From Sphingomonas sp. Ag1 (GTDB taxonomy: Bacteria; Pseudomonadota; Alphaproteobacteria; Sphingomonadales; Sphingomonadaceae): a stretch of DNA of 64,000 bases. Within the stretch, counting starts at the first letter, position 1, and every line of letters starts with the position of its first letter. The notes under the pieces were generated by a model. It was not told where the DNA came from. It saw only the letters and a program-made list of their open reading frames with translations, and ran no database searches. The stretch is from NCBI RefSeq assembly GCF_000980895.1, contig NZ_LAZX01000086.1:53719-117718 (forward strand), written 5' to 3'. This document shows, one piece after another, positions 47,903 through 55,660 of the stretch. Position numbers and translations under genes: made by a program.

Positions 47903-48025
47903 CTAGCGGGCATGGCCCTGCGCCGGCGCCGGGTCGGCAGCGTTCGACGGTGCCGGCGGGCTGCCAAGTTGCAGCAGCAGGGCCGCCAGGGTCGCCGTGC
48001 TGATGGTAATGAGATATTCGCGCAT
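47903..48025 (-). CDS. small membrane or exported protein, 40 residues
   Basis: A short gene between thyA and folA. Translated: it starts MREYLITIS, continues with a hydrophobic stretch (TATLAALLLQLG) and ends in a P/A-rich tail (SPPAPSNAADPAPAQGHAR). A perfect GGAGG lies 5 bases before the ATG. The stop TAG is followed by a single base and then the folA ATG, so the two are likely coupled. It has its own promoter-like boxes and a BlaI-like inverted repeat upstream. No family recognised; role unknown. The strong ribosome binding site is the main reason to call it real. Confidence 0.65.
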   Translation of the reverse strand: MREYLITISTATLAALLLQLGSPPAPSNAADPAPAQGHAR

Positions 48026-48042
48026 CCTGACCTCCCAAGCCT

Positions 48043-48089
48043 TCGACTACGCTTGTAGTCGATATCGCTGAACCGGAGGTGAATTGCAA
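48043..48089 (-). promoter_or_regulatory. promoter with BlaI/MecI-like operator upstream of the small gene
   Basis: Read on the minus strand: TTGCAA (48089-48084), 17 bases, GATATC (48066-48061), then the inverted repeat TCGACTAC-AAGC-GTAGTCGA (48062-48043), which overlaps the downstream edge of the -10 box. The core GACTACA-AG-CGTAGTC differs from the symmetric GACTACA-NN-TGTAGTC by one base and resembles operators of BlaI/MecI/CopY-type repressors. No such repressor gene is in the window. Confidence 0.55.
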
Positions 48090-48091
48090 GG

Positions 48092-48886
48092 TCATACCGC
48101 GACCGGCGCCTTGATATGCGCCTGTGCTTCGTAGCCGTGAAGCACGAAGTCCTCATATTCATATTGGTCGATCGCTGGCGGTTTGCGCAGGATTTCGAGC
48201 CGCGGCAGCGCGGTCGGCTCGCGCGTCAGCTGAAGCCGCGCCTGATCGAGGTGGTTGGCGTACAGGTGGCAATCGCCCCCGGTCCAGATGAACTCGCCCG
48301 GCTCCAGCCCGCATTGCTGCGCCAGCATGTGCGTCAGCAGCGCGTAGCTCGCGATGTTGAATGGCACGCCAAGGAAGATGTCCGCCGACCGCTGGTACAG
48401 CTGCAGCGACAATCGCCCGTTCGCAACATGGGTCTGGAACAGGCAATGGCACGGCGCCAGCGCCATGGCGTGGAGGTCGCCCGGGTTCCACGCGGTCACG
48501 ATCTGCCGTCGCGAGGCGGGGTTGGTGCGGATGTCCTCAATCACCCCCTTGATCTGGTCGATGTGCCGCCCGTCGGCCGTCACCCAGTCGCGCCATTGCT
48601 TGCCATAGACCGGGCCGAGATCGCCGTTCTCGTCGGCCCATTCGTCCCAGATGCTGACCTTGCGATCCTGCAGCCAGCGGACGTTGGTGTCGCCGCGCAG
48701 GAACCACAACAGCTCGATGATGATCGATCGCAGGTGCAGCTTCTTGGTGGTCAGCACCGGAAAGCCCCTGGCCAGATCGAAGCGCATCTGATGACCAAAG
48801 ACGCTGAGCGTCCCCGTGCCCGTTCGGTCCATCTGCTCCGCGCCCGAATCGAGCACGCGGGCCATGAGGTCTAGGTATTGGCGCAT
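48092..48886 (-). CDS. thyA: thymidylate synthase
   Basis: A 264-residue ThyA, exactly the E. coli length, making dTMP from dUMP with methylene-THF. The catalytic Cys146 (LAPCHCLFQ) and [10 protein letters not shown] are present, as is the C-terminal HIKAPVAV. First gene of the minus-strand operon thyA, small gene, folA, ribF, ileS, lspA. Divergent from the RadC-like gene. Confidence 0.98.
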   Translation of the reverse strand: MRQYLDLMARVLDSGAEQMDRTGTGTLSVFGHQMRFDLARGFPVLTTKKLHLRSIIIELLWFLRGDTNVRWLQDRKVSIWDEWADENGDLGPVYGKQWRDWVTADGRHIDQIKGVIEDIRTNPASRRQIVTAWNPGDLHAMALAPCHCLFQTHVANGRLSLQLYQRSADIFLGVPFNIASYALLTHMLAQQCGLEPGEFIWTGGDCHLYANHLDQARLQLTREPTALPRLEILRKPPAIDQYEYEDFVLHGYEAQAHIKAPVAV

Positions 48887-48961
48887 GACAGCGGCCTACA
48901 TCCCCGCAACGACGGTTGGAAGCATCGCACGATCGTTACGGGATTGCACCGGAACGGAGAC

Positions 48962-49372
48962 ATGGCCTTGCGCCATGCTCTGCACGCTCCAGAAACGAAG
49001 GAGATGCAAAATCTCGACCCTGCCACGGTGCAGCACCTTCAAAGCCTGGCAGGGGCGCGGCACGAATCGGTGGCGTTCGTCTTTCTCAGCACCGCCGGGG
49101 CAACCCTGGGGCTCCAGCATGTGTCCTCACGCGAAATGGCCTCGGTCGAGGTGCCGCTTCGCTCCGTGGTCGGCGTCGCGCTCGCCATGGGCGCGCGGGA
49201 GATCGTGATGGCGCATAATCACCCCTCGGGCGATCCAGAGCCAACGGCGGAGGATTTCCGCACCACCCGCCGCGTCGCGGACGTGCTGAGCAGCCTAGGG
49301 ATTCGGCTGGTCGACCATCTCGTGCTGGCTGGCGACGCCATGGTCAGCTTCCGCGCCCGCGGCCTTTTGTGA
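48962..49372 (+). CDS. RadC-like JAB domain protein
   Basis: A 136-residue protein made almost only of the RadC JAMM/MPN domain: Glu35 (ARHESVAF), His85 and His87 in AHNHPSGDPEPTAED, Asp98. The metal ligands all fit. RadC proper (about 220 residues) has an N-terminal helix-hairpin-helix part; it is absent here. Start at MALRHALH, with GGAACGGAGAC before it. Its last 78 bases overlap the 3' end of the convergent methyltransferase gene. Function not known; RadC is not shown to be a repair enzyme. Confidence 0.78.
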   Translation: MALRHALHAPETKEMQNLDPATVQHLQSLAGARHESVAFVFLSTAGATLGLQHVSSREMASVEVPLRSVVGVALAMGAREIVMAHNHPSGDPEPTAEDFRTTRRVADVLSSLGIRLVDHLVLAGDAMVSFRARGLL

Positions 49373-50116
49373 CGGCGACAGGCGGCACGACCTGATATCC
49401 TTCGGCTCGGGCCGCTCGCCGACCGCGCGGAAGGTCGAGAAATAACCGCCGGCCGACGCCATCGGCGTCATCGTCACCATCTGATAACCGACCGCGGCGA
49501 ATTCGCAGCGAAGCAGGGCGGGCGGAGTGCCGTGATTGGCGGTGGGGCGGTCCGCATCCACCACCACCACCAGACCGCCGGGGCGAAGCGCCGGGCGCAT
49601 CCGCCAGAGGAACTCATACGGCTCCGCGATCTCATGATACATGTGCACCATGAAGATACGGTCGAAGCTGTTTTCCGGCAGCTTCGGGTCCGCCCCCTCG
49701 CCCAGCTTGACGCTGACATTGTCCAGCCGCTCGCGCGCCACGCGCTCCGCCAGCATGTCGCGCACCGCGGGGATCACGTCCTGCGCCAGAACGCGGCCGT
49801 CCTCACCCACCTTCTGCGCCAGGCGGATGGTGTAATAGCCTTCGCCAGCGCCAATGTCGGCGACGGTCATGCCCGGCTTGATCGCAGCCTTGGCCATCAC
49901 CGCCCCCGCCTCGTTCAACCGGTCGCGCGCCTCCTCGTTCGACCAGCGCGACGAGACGATCGTCGCCACCGGCCGGTCGGCGACCGGGAACGGACCGGGC
50001 TCCTTGGGGTCCTTGCGGATCAGCGGCTCGCCACCGTCGCACGCCGCCAGCAACAGCAGCGCGAGCGCCATCGCGCCCCCGCGGCGCCGGAAGGTGGGAG
50101 AATGGGCGTCGGTCAC
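49295..50116 (-). CDS. lipid-anchored class I SAM-dependent methyltransferase
   Basis: A 273-residue protein with a lipoprotein-type N-terminus (RRRGGAMALALLLLAAC, Cys26) followed by a complete Rossmann methyltransferase (VADIGAGEGYYTIRLA, VLAQDVIPA, SFDRIFMVHMYHEI). An exported methyltransferase is unusual since SAM is cytoplasmic. The start is a GTG, 2 bases after the prfB stop. The last 26 codons overlap the convergent RadC-like gene; this tail (AGAEADHGVASQHEM) looks unlike the family. Substrate unknown. Confidence 0.75.
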   Translation of the reverse strand: MTDAHSPTFRRRGGAMALALLLLAACDGGEPLIRKDPKEPGPFPVADRPVATIVSSRWSNEEARDRLNEAGAVMAKAAIKPGMTVADIGAGEGYYTIRLAQKVGEDGRVLAQDVIPAVRDMLAERVARERLDNVSVKLGEGADPKLPENSFDRIFMVHMYHEIAEPYEFLWRMRPALRPGGLVVVVDADRPTANHGTPPALLRCEFAAVGYQMVTMTPMASAGGYFSTFRAVGERPEPKDIRSCRLSPSQKAAGAEADHGVASQHEMVDQPNP

Positions 50117-50118
50117 GC

Positions 50119-51246
50119 TCAGTCGACGTCCTCCACCTCGACCGCCTCACCCGTCACGCGCTGCGCCAGCGCCGCCGCCATGAAATCGTCGAGATCACCG
50201 TCGAGCACGTCGCCCGGCGAGGTAGAGGTCGTGCCGGTGCGCAGGTCCTTCACCAGCTGATACGGCTGCAGCACATAGGACCGGATCTGGTGGCCCCAGC
50301 CGATGTCGGTCTTCGCCGCATTGACCGTATTGGCCTCTTCCTCGCGCTTGCGCAGCTCATGCTCGTACAGGCGGGCACGCAGCTGATTATACGCCTCCGC
50401 CTTGTTCTTGTGCTGCGACCGCTGGTTCTGGCAGGCGACCACGATGCCGGTGGGCAAGTGGGTGATACGCACCGCCGAATCGGTCGTGTTGATGTGCTGC
50501 CCGCCCGCGCCCGACGCACGATAAGTGTCGATACGCAGCTCGCTGTCGTTGATCTCGATATCGATCGAATCGTCGATCACCGGATAGACCCACACGCTCG
50601 AGAAACTGGTGTGGCGACGCGCGGAGCTGTCATACGGGCTGATGCGTACGAGGCGGTGAACACCGCTCTCGACCTTGGCATAGCCATAGGCGTTCTCGCC
50701 CTTCACCAGCAGCGTCGCTGACTTGATCCCCGCCTGTTCGCCGGCGTGATAGTCGATCAGCTCGACCTTGTAGCCGTGCCGCTCTGCCCAGCGCGTGTAC
50801 ATGCGCTGCAGCATCTCGGCCCAGTCCTGGCTTTCGGTGCCGCCGGCGCCGGCGTTGATCTCGATATAGGTGTCGTTCGCGTCGGCCTCGCCCGACAGCA
50901 GCGCCTTCACCTTGTCCTTCTGCGCCCGCTCGGCGAGCTGCGCGAGTGCGGTAGTGCCCTCGGACGCCATCTCCTCGTCGCCCTCGGCCTCGGCCATCTC
51001 GATCAGCTCGGCGGTATCGCTCAGCTCGCGCTCGATCGTGCGCGTCGCGGTGATCGACTCGTCCAGCCGGCGGCGTTCGCGCATCACGTCCTGCGCGGCC
51101 TTGGGGTCGTTCCACAGCGTCGGATCCTCGACCCGCGCATTGAGTTCGTCGAGGCGCCTGAGCGCACGATCCCAGTCGAGGCTGCGCCGCAGCAGGGCGA
51201 GCGCCTCGTTGATCGTCGCTACATGGGCCTGCGCTTCGGCGCGCAT
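50119..51246 (-). CDS. prfB: peptide chain release factor 2
   Basis: A 375-residue RF2 that terminates at UGA and UAA. GGQ (248-250) in [13 protein letters not shown] and the anticodon-like tripeptide at 203-205 in [16 protein letters not shown] are present; the tripeptide reads SPY where E. coli has SPF. There is no programmed frameshift: the gene is in one frame, with no early in-frame stop as in E. coli prfB. Part of the minus-strand group amidase, mrcA, prfB, methyltransferase. Confidence 0.96.
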   Translation of the reverse strand: MRAEAQAHVATINEALALLRRSLDWDRALRRLDELNARVEDPTLWNDPKAAQDVMRERRRLDESITATRTIERELSDTAELIEMAEAEGDEEMASEGTTALAQLAERAQKDKVKALLSGEADANDTYIEINAGAGGTESQDWAEMLQRMYTRWAERHGYKVELIDYHAGEQAGIKSATLLVKGENAYGYAKVESGVHRLVRISPYDSSARRHTSFSSVWVYPVIDDSIDIEINDSELRIDTYRASGAGGQHINTTDSAVRITHLPTGIVVACQNQRSQHKNKAEAYNQLRARLYEHELRKREEEANTVNAAKTDIGWGHQIRSYVLQPYQLVKDLRTGTTSTSPGDVLDGDLDDFMAAALAQRVTGEAVEVEDVD

Positions 51247-51362
51247 GGTGATTCTCCAATCATCCGTCAGACCAGCGGGGTGCGGGAATCCAGCGATATG
51301 GCGCGGTCGGCCACTGAATTCCCGTGGTGCGGGGATGACGATCTAAATAACAAAGCGGCGAC

Positions 51363-53873
51363 TTAGTAGATGCCGCCCTCTCGCTGCAAGAAGTCGCTGT
51401 CACTGGCCTGCTTCTTCGCCTCGGCGGTCGCGGACGCGCTGACGGCAGGCGCGCCCCCGGTACGGCGCACCGCGCGGCGGCCTTCCGCCTGCGGCTTGAA
51501 CGCTTCCCAGATCACCGCCGGCTTGGGATCGTTGCCGCTCGGCCAGGCGCCAAACACCGGGCGTCCGCTCGCGCGATCGACGCGCACCATGCGAATGCCC
51601 TGCGGCGCGCGGAACGGCAGCACCTCCATCCCCTCATAGGCCTTGGTGGCCCATTGCTTGAAGATCGGCGCCGCCAGCGTGCCACCCTGGGCATAACCGC
51701 CCAGGTTCACCGGCGAATCGTAACCGATGTAAACGCCCGCCACCATTTGCGGCGTGCCGCCGATGAACCACACGTCCTTCGGCCCAGAATTGGTGCCGGT
51801 CTTGCCGAAAATCGGGCGGTTCAGGTCGCGCAATGTCGTCGCGGTGCCGCGCTGGATCACGCCCTCGGCGATATGCACCATCTGGAATGCCGACATGGCG
51901 TCGAGCACCTGCTTGCCGCGCGCGATCGGCCGCGGCATCGGCTTGCCGTCCCAATCGGGCATGTTGCAGCGGTCGCAGGCGCGCCAATTCTCCGGCCAGA
52001 TCACCTGGCCGCGACGGTTCTGCACGAAATCGATCAGCGTCGGGGAATGCCAGCGCCCCTGGTTGGCCAGCACGCCATAAGCGTTGACCATCTTCATGAC
52101 GGTCGTCTCGCCGGCACCCAGCGCATAGGAAAGATACGGCTGATAGTCGCCGATATCCATCGCCTTCATCAGCCGCACGACGTTCGCCATGCCAGTCTGC
52201 GCCGCGGCGCGCACCGTCATCAGGTTGCGCGACTGCTCCACGCCCCAGCGCATCGTCCGCGGACCCGCGCCGCGCGAATTGCCGAAGTTGCGGAAGCACT
52301 TCTGGCCCAGCCGCGCGCCCTGGTCGACGCAGAACGGCCCATCGACGATGATCGAGGCCGGCGTCATGCCATGCTCCAGCGCGGCGGCGTAAACGATCGG
52401 CTTGATGGTCGACCCCGGCTGGCGCATCGCCTGCGTGGCGCGATTGAACGATTGGAGCGACGCGTCGAACCCGCCCTGCATCGCCAGGATGCGGCCCGAC
52501 TGCGGTTCCTGCACCACGAACCCGCCGGAGATCTTGGGCACTGAGCGAAGCGCGAACTGCCCGCCCTGCGGCGCCACGGCGATGATGTCGCCCGGCTCCA
52601 GCGTGCCGAACGCCGGCGTCGCCTGGCCACGCACCGGCATCTGCGCTGCCGCGCGCGGCAGCACGCCCTCCGTCCCGTTGGCAAAGCCGATTCGGGCAGC
52701 GGACGCATCGCGCGAGATGATGATCGCCGGCCGCCAGTCATTATAGTCGAGCGTGACGTTGGTATTGAGCAGCGCCGACTGCCAGCGGTCGCCCTTGATC
52801 TCGACCTTGCGCAGCGGCCCGGAGAAACCCCGGCCACGATCGTAGCGCAGCAGGCCGTCGCGCAATGCCTGCGCCGCCGCTTCCTGCACCCCGCGGTCCA
52901 TCGACGTGCGCACCCACAGGCCGCCCGAATAGACGCTGTTGGCCCCGTCGCGGGCGGTTTCGCCGAACTTGTCGATCAGCTCGCGGCGCACCTCCTCGAC
53001 GAAATAGCCGCCGACCCGCTCGAACTTGGGCACCCGCGTGACGATCGCGCCGATCGGCTGCGCCTGCGCCTCCGCACGCTGCGCCGCGGTGATGAAGCCG
53101 TTGCGCTCCATCTCGCCCAGCGCCCAGTTGCGGCGGCTGATCGCCCGCTCGGTATCGCGGATCGGATCGTAATTGGCCGGCCCCTTGGGCAGGATGGCAA
53201 GATACGCCATCTGCGCAAGGTTCAGCTGGTCCAGCTCCTTGTCGAAATAGGCATGGCTCGCCGCCTCCACGCCATAAGCGTTCCGACCCAGGAAGATCTG
53301 GTTCAGGTACAATTCCAGGATCTGCGGCTTGGTCAGCGTATCCTCGATACGCCACGCCAAGATCGCCTCGCGGATCTTGCGCGTGGGCGAATATTCGTTG
53401 CCGATCAGCAGGTTCTTGGCGACCTGCTGGGTAATGGTCGATCCGCCCCGCGCGCGCTGCCCACTGCCCAGCTTCGACACATAGTCGATCACCGCGCCGG
53501 CAAGGCCGGGATAATCGACGCCATGATGCTCGAAGAAGGTCTTGTCCTCGGCCGCCAGGAAAGCGTTGACGAGCATCTTGGGATATTCGTTGAACGACAA
53601 TTCGACCCGGCGCTCGCGGGCATAGGAATAGATTGGCGAGCCGTCGATCGCGCGCACGTTGGTCGGCAACGGCGGCTCATAGGTCCGCAATTGCTCCACC
53701 GACGGCAGGTCGCGAGTGATGAACCACCAGCCACCGCCCGCGAGGAGCAGGCCGATCGCGGCAAGCACCGCCAGCGCCTTGAACCAGCGCCGCTGCCACA
53801 GGTCGGACAGGGTCTGGCGAAAGCCGGGCCCGCGACTTGCCAGCTTGATCGGTTCGGGAGAGTCAGACGCCAT
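51363..53873 (-). CDS. mrcA: penicillin-binding protein 1A
   Basis: An 836-residue bifunctional class A PBP. One N-terminal membrane segment (FKALAVLAAIGLLLAGGGWWF), a GT51 glycosyltransferase with AAEDKTFFEHHGVDYPG and RGGSTITQQVAKNL, then a transpeptidase with STIK (RQPGSTIKP), SRN and KTGT. A long OB insertion lies between. It polymerises and crosslinks peptidoglycan at the periplasmic side. It follows the amidase gene by 86 bases. Confidence 0.97.
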   Translation of the reverse strand: MASDSPEPIKLASRGPGFRQTLSDLWQRRWFKALAVLAAIGLLLAGGGWWFITRDLPSVEQLRTYEPPLPTNVRAIDGSPIYSYARERRVELSFNEYPKMLVNAFLAAEDKTFFEHHGVDYPGLAGAVIDYVSKLGSGQRARGGSTITQQVAKNLLIGNEYSPTRKIREAILAWRIEDTLTKPQILELYLNQIFLGRNAYGVEAASHAYFDKELDQLNLAQMAYLAILPKGPANYDPIRDTERAISRRNWALGEMERNGFITAAQRAEAQAQPIGAIVTRVPKFERVGGYFVEEVRRELIDKFGETARDGANSVYSGGLWVRTSMDRGVQEAAAQALRDGLLRYDRGRGFSGPLRKVEIKGDRWQSALLNTNVTLDYNDWRPAIIISRDASAARIGFANGTEGVLPRAAAQMPVRGQATPAFGTLEPGDIIAVAPQGGQFALRSVPKISGGFVVQEPQSGRILAMQGGFDASLQSFNRATQAMRQPGSTIKPIVYAAALEHGMTPASIIVDGPFCVDQGARLGQKCFRNFGNSRGAGPRTMRWGVEQSRNLMTVRAAAQTGMANVVRLMKAMDIGDYQPYLSYALGAGETTVMKMVNAYGVLANQGRWHSPTLIDFVQNRRGQVIWPENWRACDRCNMPDWDGKPMPRPIARGKQVLDAMSAFQMVHIAEGVIQRGTATTLRDLNRPIFGKTGTNSGPKDVWFIGGTPQMVAGVYIGYDSPVNLGGYAQGGTLAAPIFKQWATKAYEGMEVLPFRAPQGIRMVRVDRASGRPVFGAWPSGNDPKPAVIWEAFKPQAEGRRAVRRTGGAPAVSASATAEAKKQASDSDFLQREGGIY

Positions 53874-53959
53874 ACGCAGCGCCGGTGTTTAGGCAGCGGC
53901 CATGCGGCTGGCAACAAGGCCGCGGAAAACTACGACAATGCGGGCGCCTGCGACGGTGA

Positions 53960-55204
53960 TCAGCGCGCCGCCGTCTGCGTCATGCGCCGCGCGAAATACA
54001 CCTCCACCGCGCGCCGCACGCTCTGCGCCACCCGCTCGCGCCCCTCGCGGCTGTCGAGGAAGGCTGCGTCCTGCGCGTTGGAGATATAGCCCGTCTCGAA
54101 CAGCACCGACGGCATGTCCGGCGCCTTCAGCACCAGCAGCGATGCCATGCGATGGAAATTCTGCTTGGTCGGGATCAACGGCTTGGCCTCGCGCCCCAGC
54201 AACCGGGCAAAGCCGGCCGATGCGTTCATCGTCTCCCGCTGCGTCAGGTCGATCAGGATCGACGACACGTCGGAATCCTCGTCCAGATTGACGCCGGCGA
54301 TGATGTCCGCCTTGTTCTCGCGCGCGGCCAGCCGCGCCGCTTCCTTGTCGGACGCGACGTCAGACAGCGTATAGGCGGTCGCGCCGGTCGCCTCGACATT
54401 GCCCGCGCTGTCGCAATGCACCGAAATGAACAGATCCGCGCCCAGCCGCCGCGCGATGCCGAACCGCTCGCGATGCAGGATATAGCGGTCGTCATCCCGC
54501 GTCAGCGCGACCCGCACCCGCCCCGAATCGAGCAGTTCGTCGCGGATCGCCTTGGCGATCTTCAGCGTCAGGTCCTTCTCGCGCAGCCCCGTTTCCGGGT
54601 TGATCGCGCCCGGATCATTGCCGCCATGCCCCGCGTCGATCACCACCAGCGGGCGGCTGTCATCGCCCTGCACCCGCGGCAGCACGGCCTTCTTCGCCTT
54701 CGGAACGGGAACGCTGACCTTGTACTTGGGCCGCGATTCTCCCCAGCCGAACGGCAGGAAGCTCAGCGGAGAGGCCGCGCTCGCCGCGGTGAAGCGCCGC
54801 CCGTCGACCTCGCGCAGCGACAATTCCAGCTTGCGCCCCTCGTCGTCGAACGACCCCTTGGTCACGATCATCGGCTGCGCCAGATCCAGCACCACGCGCG
54901 CGCCATCCGCGCCGCGCCACCCCTGCCGGACCGCCGTCACCGCGCCATTGCCGCGGCTCGGCCCGCCCGGCCGCGCGCCATCAATATCGATCGCGATCCG
55001 CTGCGGTCCATCCAGAATGAAACTAGAGGCGCCACGCACCGCTTCGTCAAAGCGGATGGTGATCCGGTCGTCGCCGACCTCGACACGCTCCACCCGTGCC
55101 GCCCACGCGGGCAGGGCCGGCAACAGGCCGGCAAATAACGCGAACAACACCGACATACCTCGTACATGCCGTGCCGGCCGCTTCTCGGTCCAGCGAAAAG
55201 CCAT
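53960..55204 (-). CDS. N-acetylmuramoyl-L-alanine amidase (AmiC/Amidase_3)
   Basis: A 414-residue exported amidase: signal peptide (SVLFALFAGLLPALPAWA), an AMIN domain (RVERVEVGDDRITIRFDEAV) and an Amidase_3 domain with zinc ligands in DAGHGGNDPG, REKDL and SVHCDSAG, and catalytic Glu in LFETGYISN. Cleaves the amide between MurNAc and peptide during cell separation. Start is MAFRWTEK; a later Met (MSVLFALF) would shorten the n-region. Its promoter region is shared with rne. Confidence 0.93.
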   Translation of the reverse strand: MAFRWTEKRPARHVRGMSVLFALFAGLLPALPAWAARVERVEVGDDRITIRFDEAVRGASSFILDGPQRIAIDIDGARPGGPSRGNGAVTAVRQGWRGADGARVVLDLAQPMIVTKGSFDDEGRKLELSLREVDGRRFTAASAASPLSFLPFGWGESRPKYKVSVPVPKAKKAVLPRVQGDDSRPLVVIDAGHGGNDPGAINPETGLREKDLTLKIAKAIRDELLDSGRVRVALTRDDDRYILHRERFGIARRLGADLFISVHCDSAGNVEATGATAYTLSDVASDKEAARLAARENKADIIAGVNLDEDSDVSSILIDLTQRETMNASAGFARLLGREAKPLIPTKQNFHRMASLLVLKAPDMPSVLFETGYISNAQDAAFLDSREGRERVAQSVRRAVEVYFARRMTQTAAR

Positions 55205-55660
55205 GGTACGCAAACCCTTCTTCCCTGTCGGGTCGGGATAATCGCCGCTTCTCAAGGCACCGTTTCATACCACGGTTAACGCCGCGTTCGGCAAGTTATT
55301 GCCGACCGGTCGGCAATCTTGTTCCGGTTGCCGAAGGATGACTTAGTTGCTACCTCCTGAATTGATCGGCGTGCGGTCGCCTATTGCGCCCGCCTCCGAC
55401 CCACCGCCCAGCCGGCATTCGCGCCGGTGCGGGCCATCAGGTTGACGTTTGCATGTTGCATATCCCCGCACCGCAGTTCCGACCGGCCTTCGCCGGCGGC
55501 GCGGGCGTGGAAGCGGTCCAGGGCGTGTCGCCCGGCCATGCGCGGCAGACGAAGGCACAGTCCACCACCATCCGCGTGCCCGGCCAGACTGCGCCGGCAC
55601 CGATTCATCATCGCGCGCCCCCGCCGTCCGGCGGCGTGAGGCGCGCGTGGAGACGTACTA
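55205..55660. other. intergenic region between the amidase gene and rne
   Basis: 456 bases without a convincing gene. It holds the four-arm repeat at 55287-55335 and then about 325 bases that would form a long rne leader if transcription starts near the repeat. Long 5' leaders with hairpins are known to mediate autoregulation of RNase E in E. coli. I cannot assign promoter boxes. Confidence 0.5.
55287..55335. promoter_or_regulatory. four-arm TCGGCAA/TTGCCGA repeat with a 20-bp palindrome
   Basis: TTCGGCAA (55287-55294), TTGCCGA (55299-55305), TCGGCAA (55310-55316) and TTGCCGAA (55328-55335). The two middle arms form the perfect 20-bp palindrome ATTGCCGACCGGTCGGCAAT (55298-55317). In RNA, arms 1:2 (loop GTTA) plus 3:4, or alternatively 2:3, can pair. 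It could be a double operator or an RNA switch. Confidence 0.65.

Noticed and set aside
50119..51246. Programmed +1 frameshift in prfB
   Set aside because: The frame is continuous with no early in-frame UGA, so the E. coli-type mechanism is absent.
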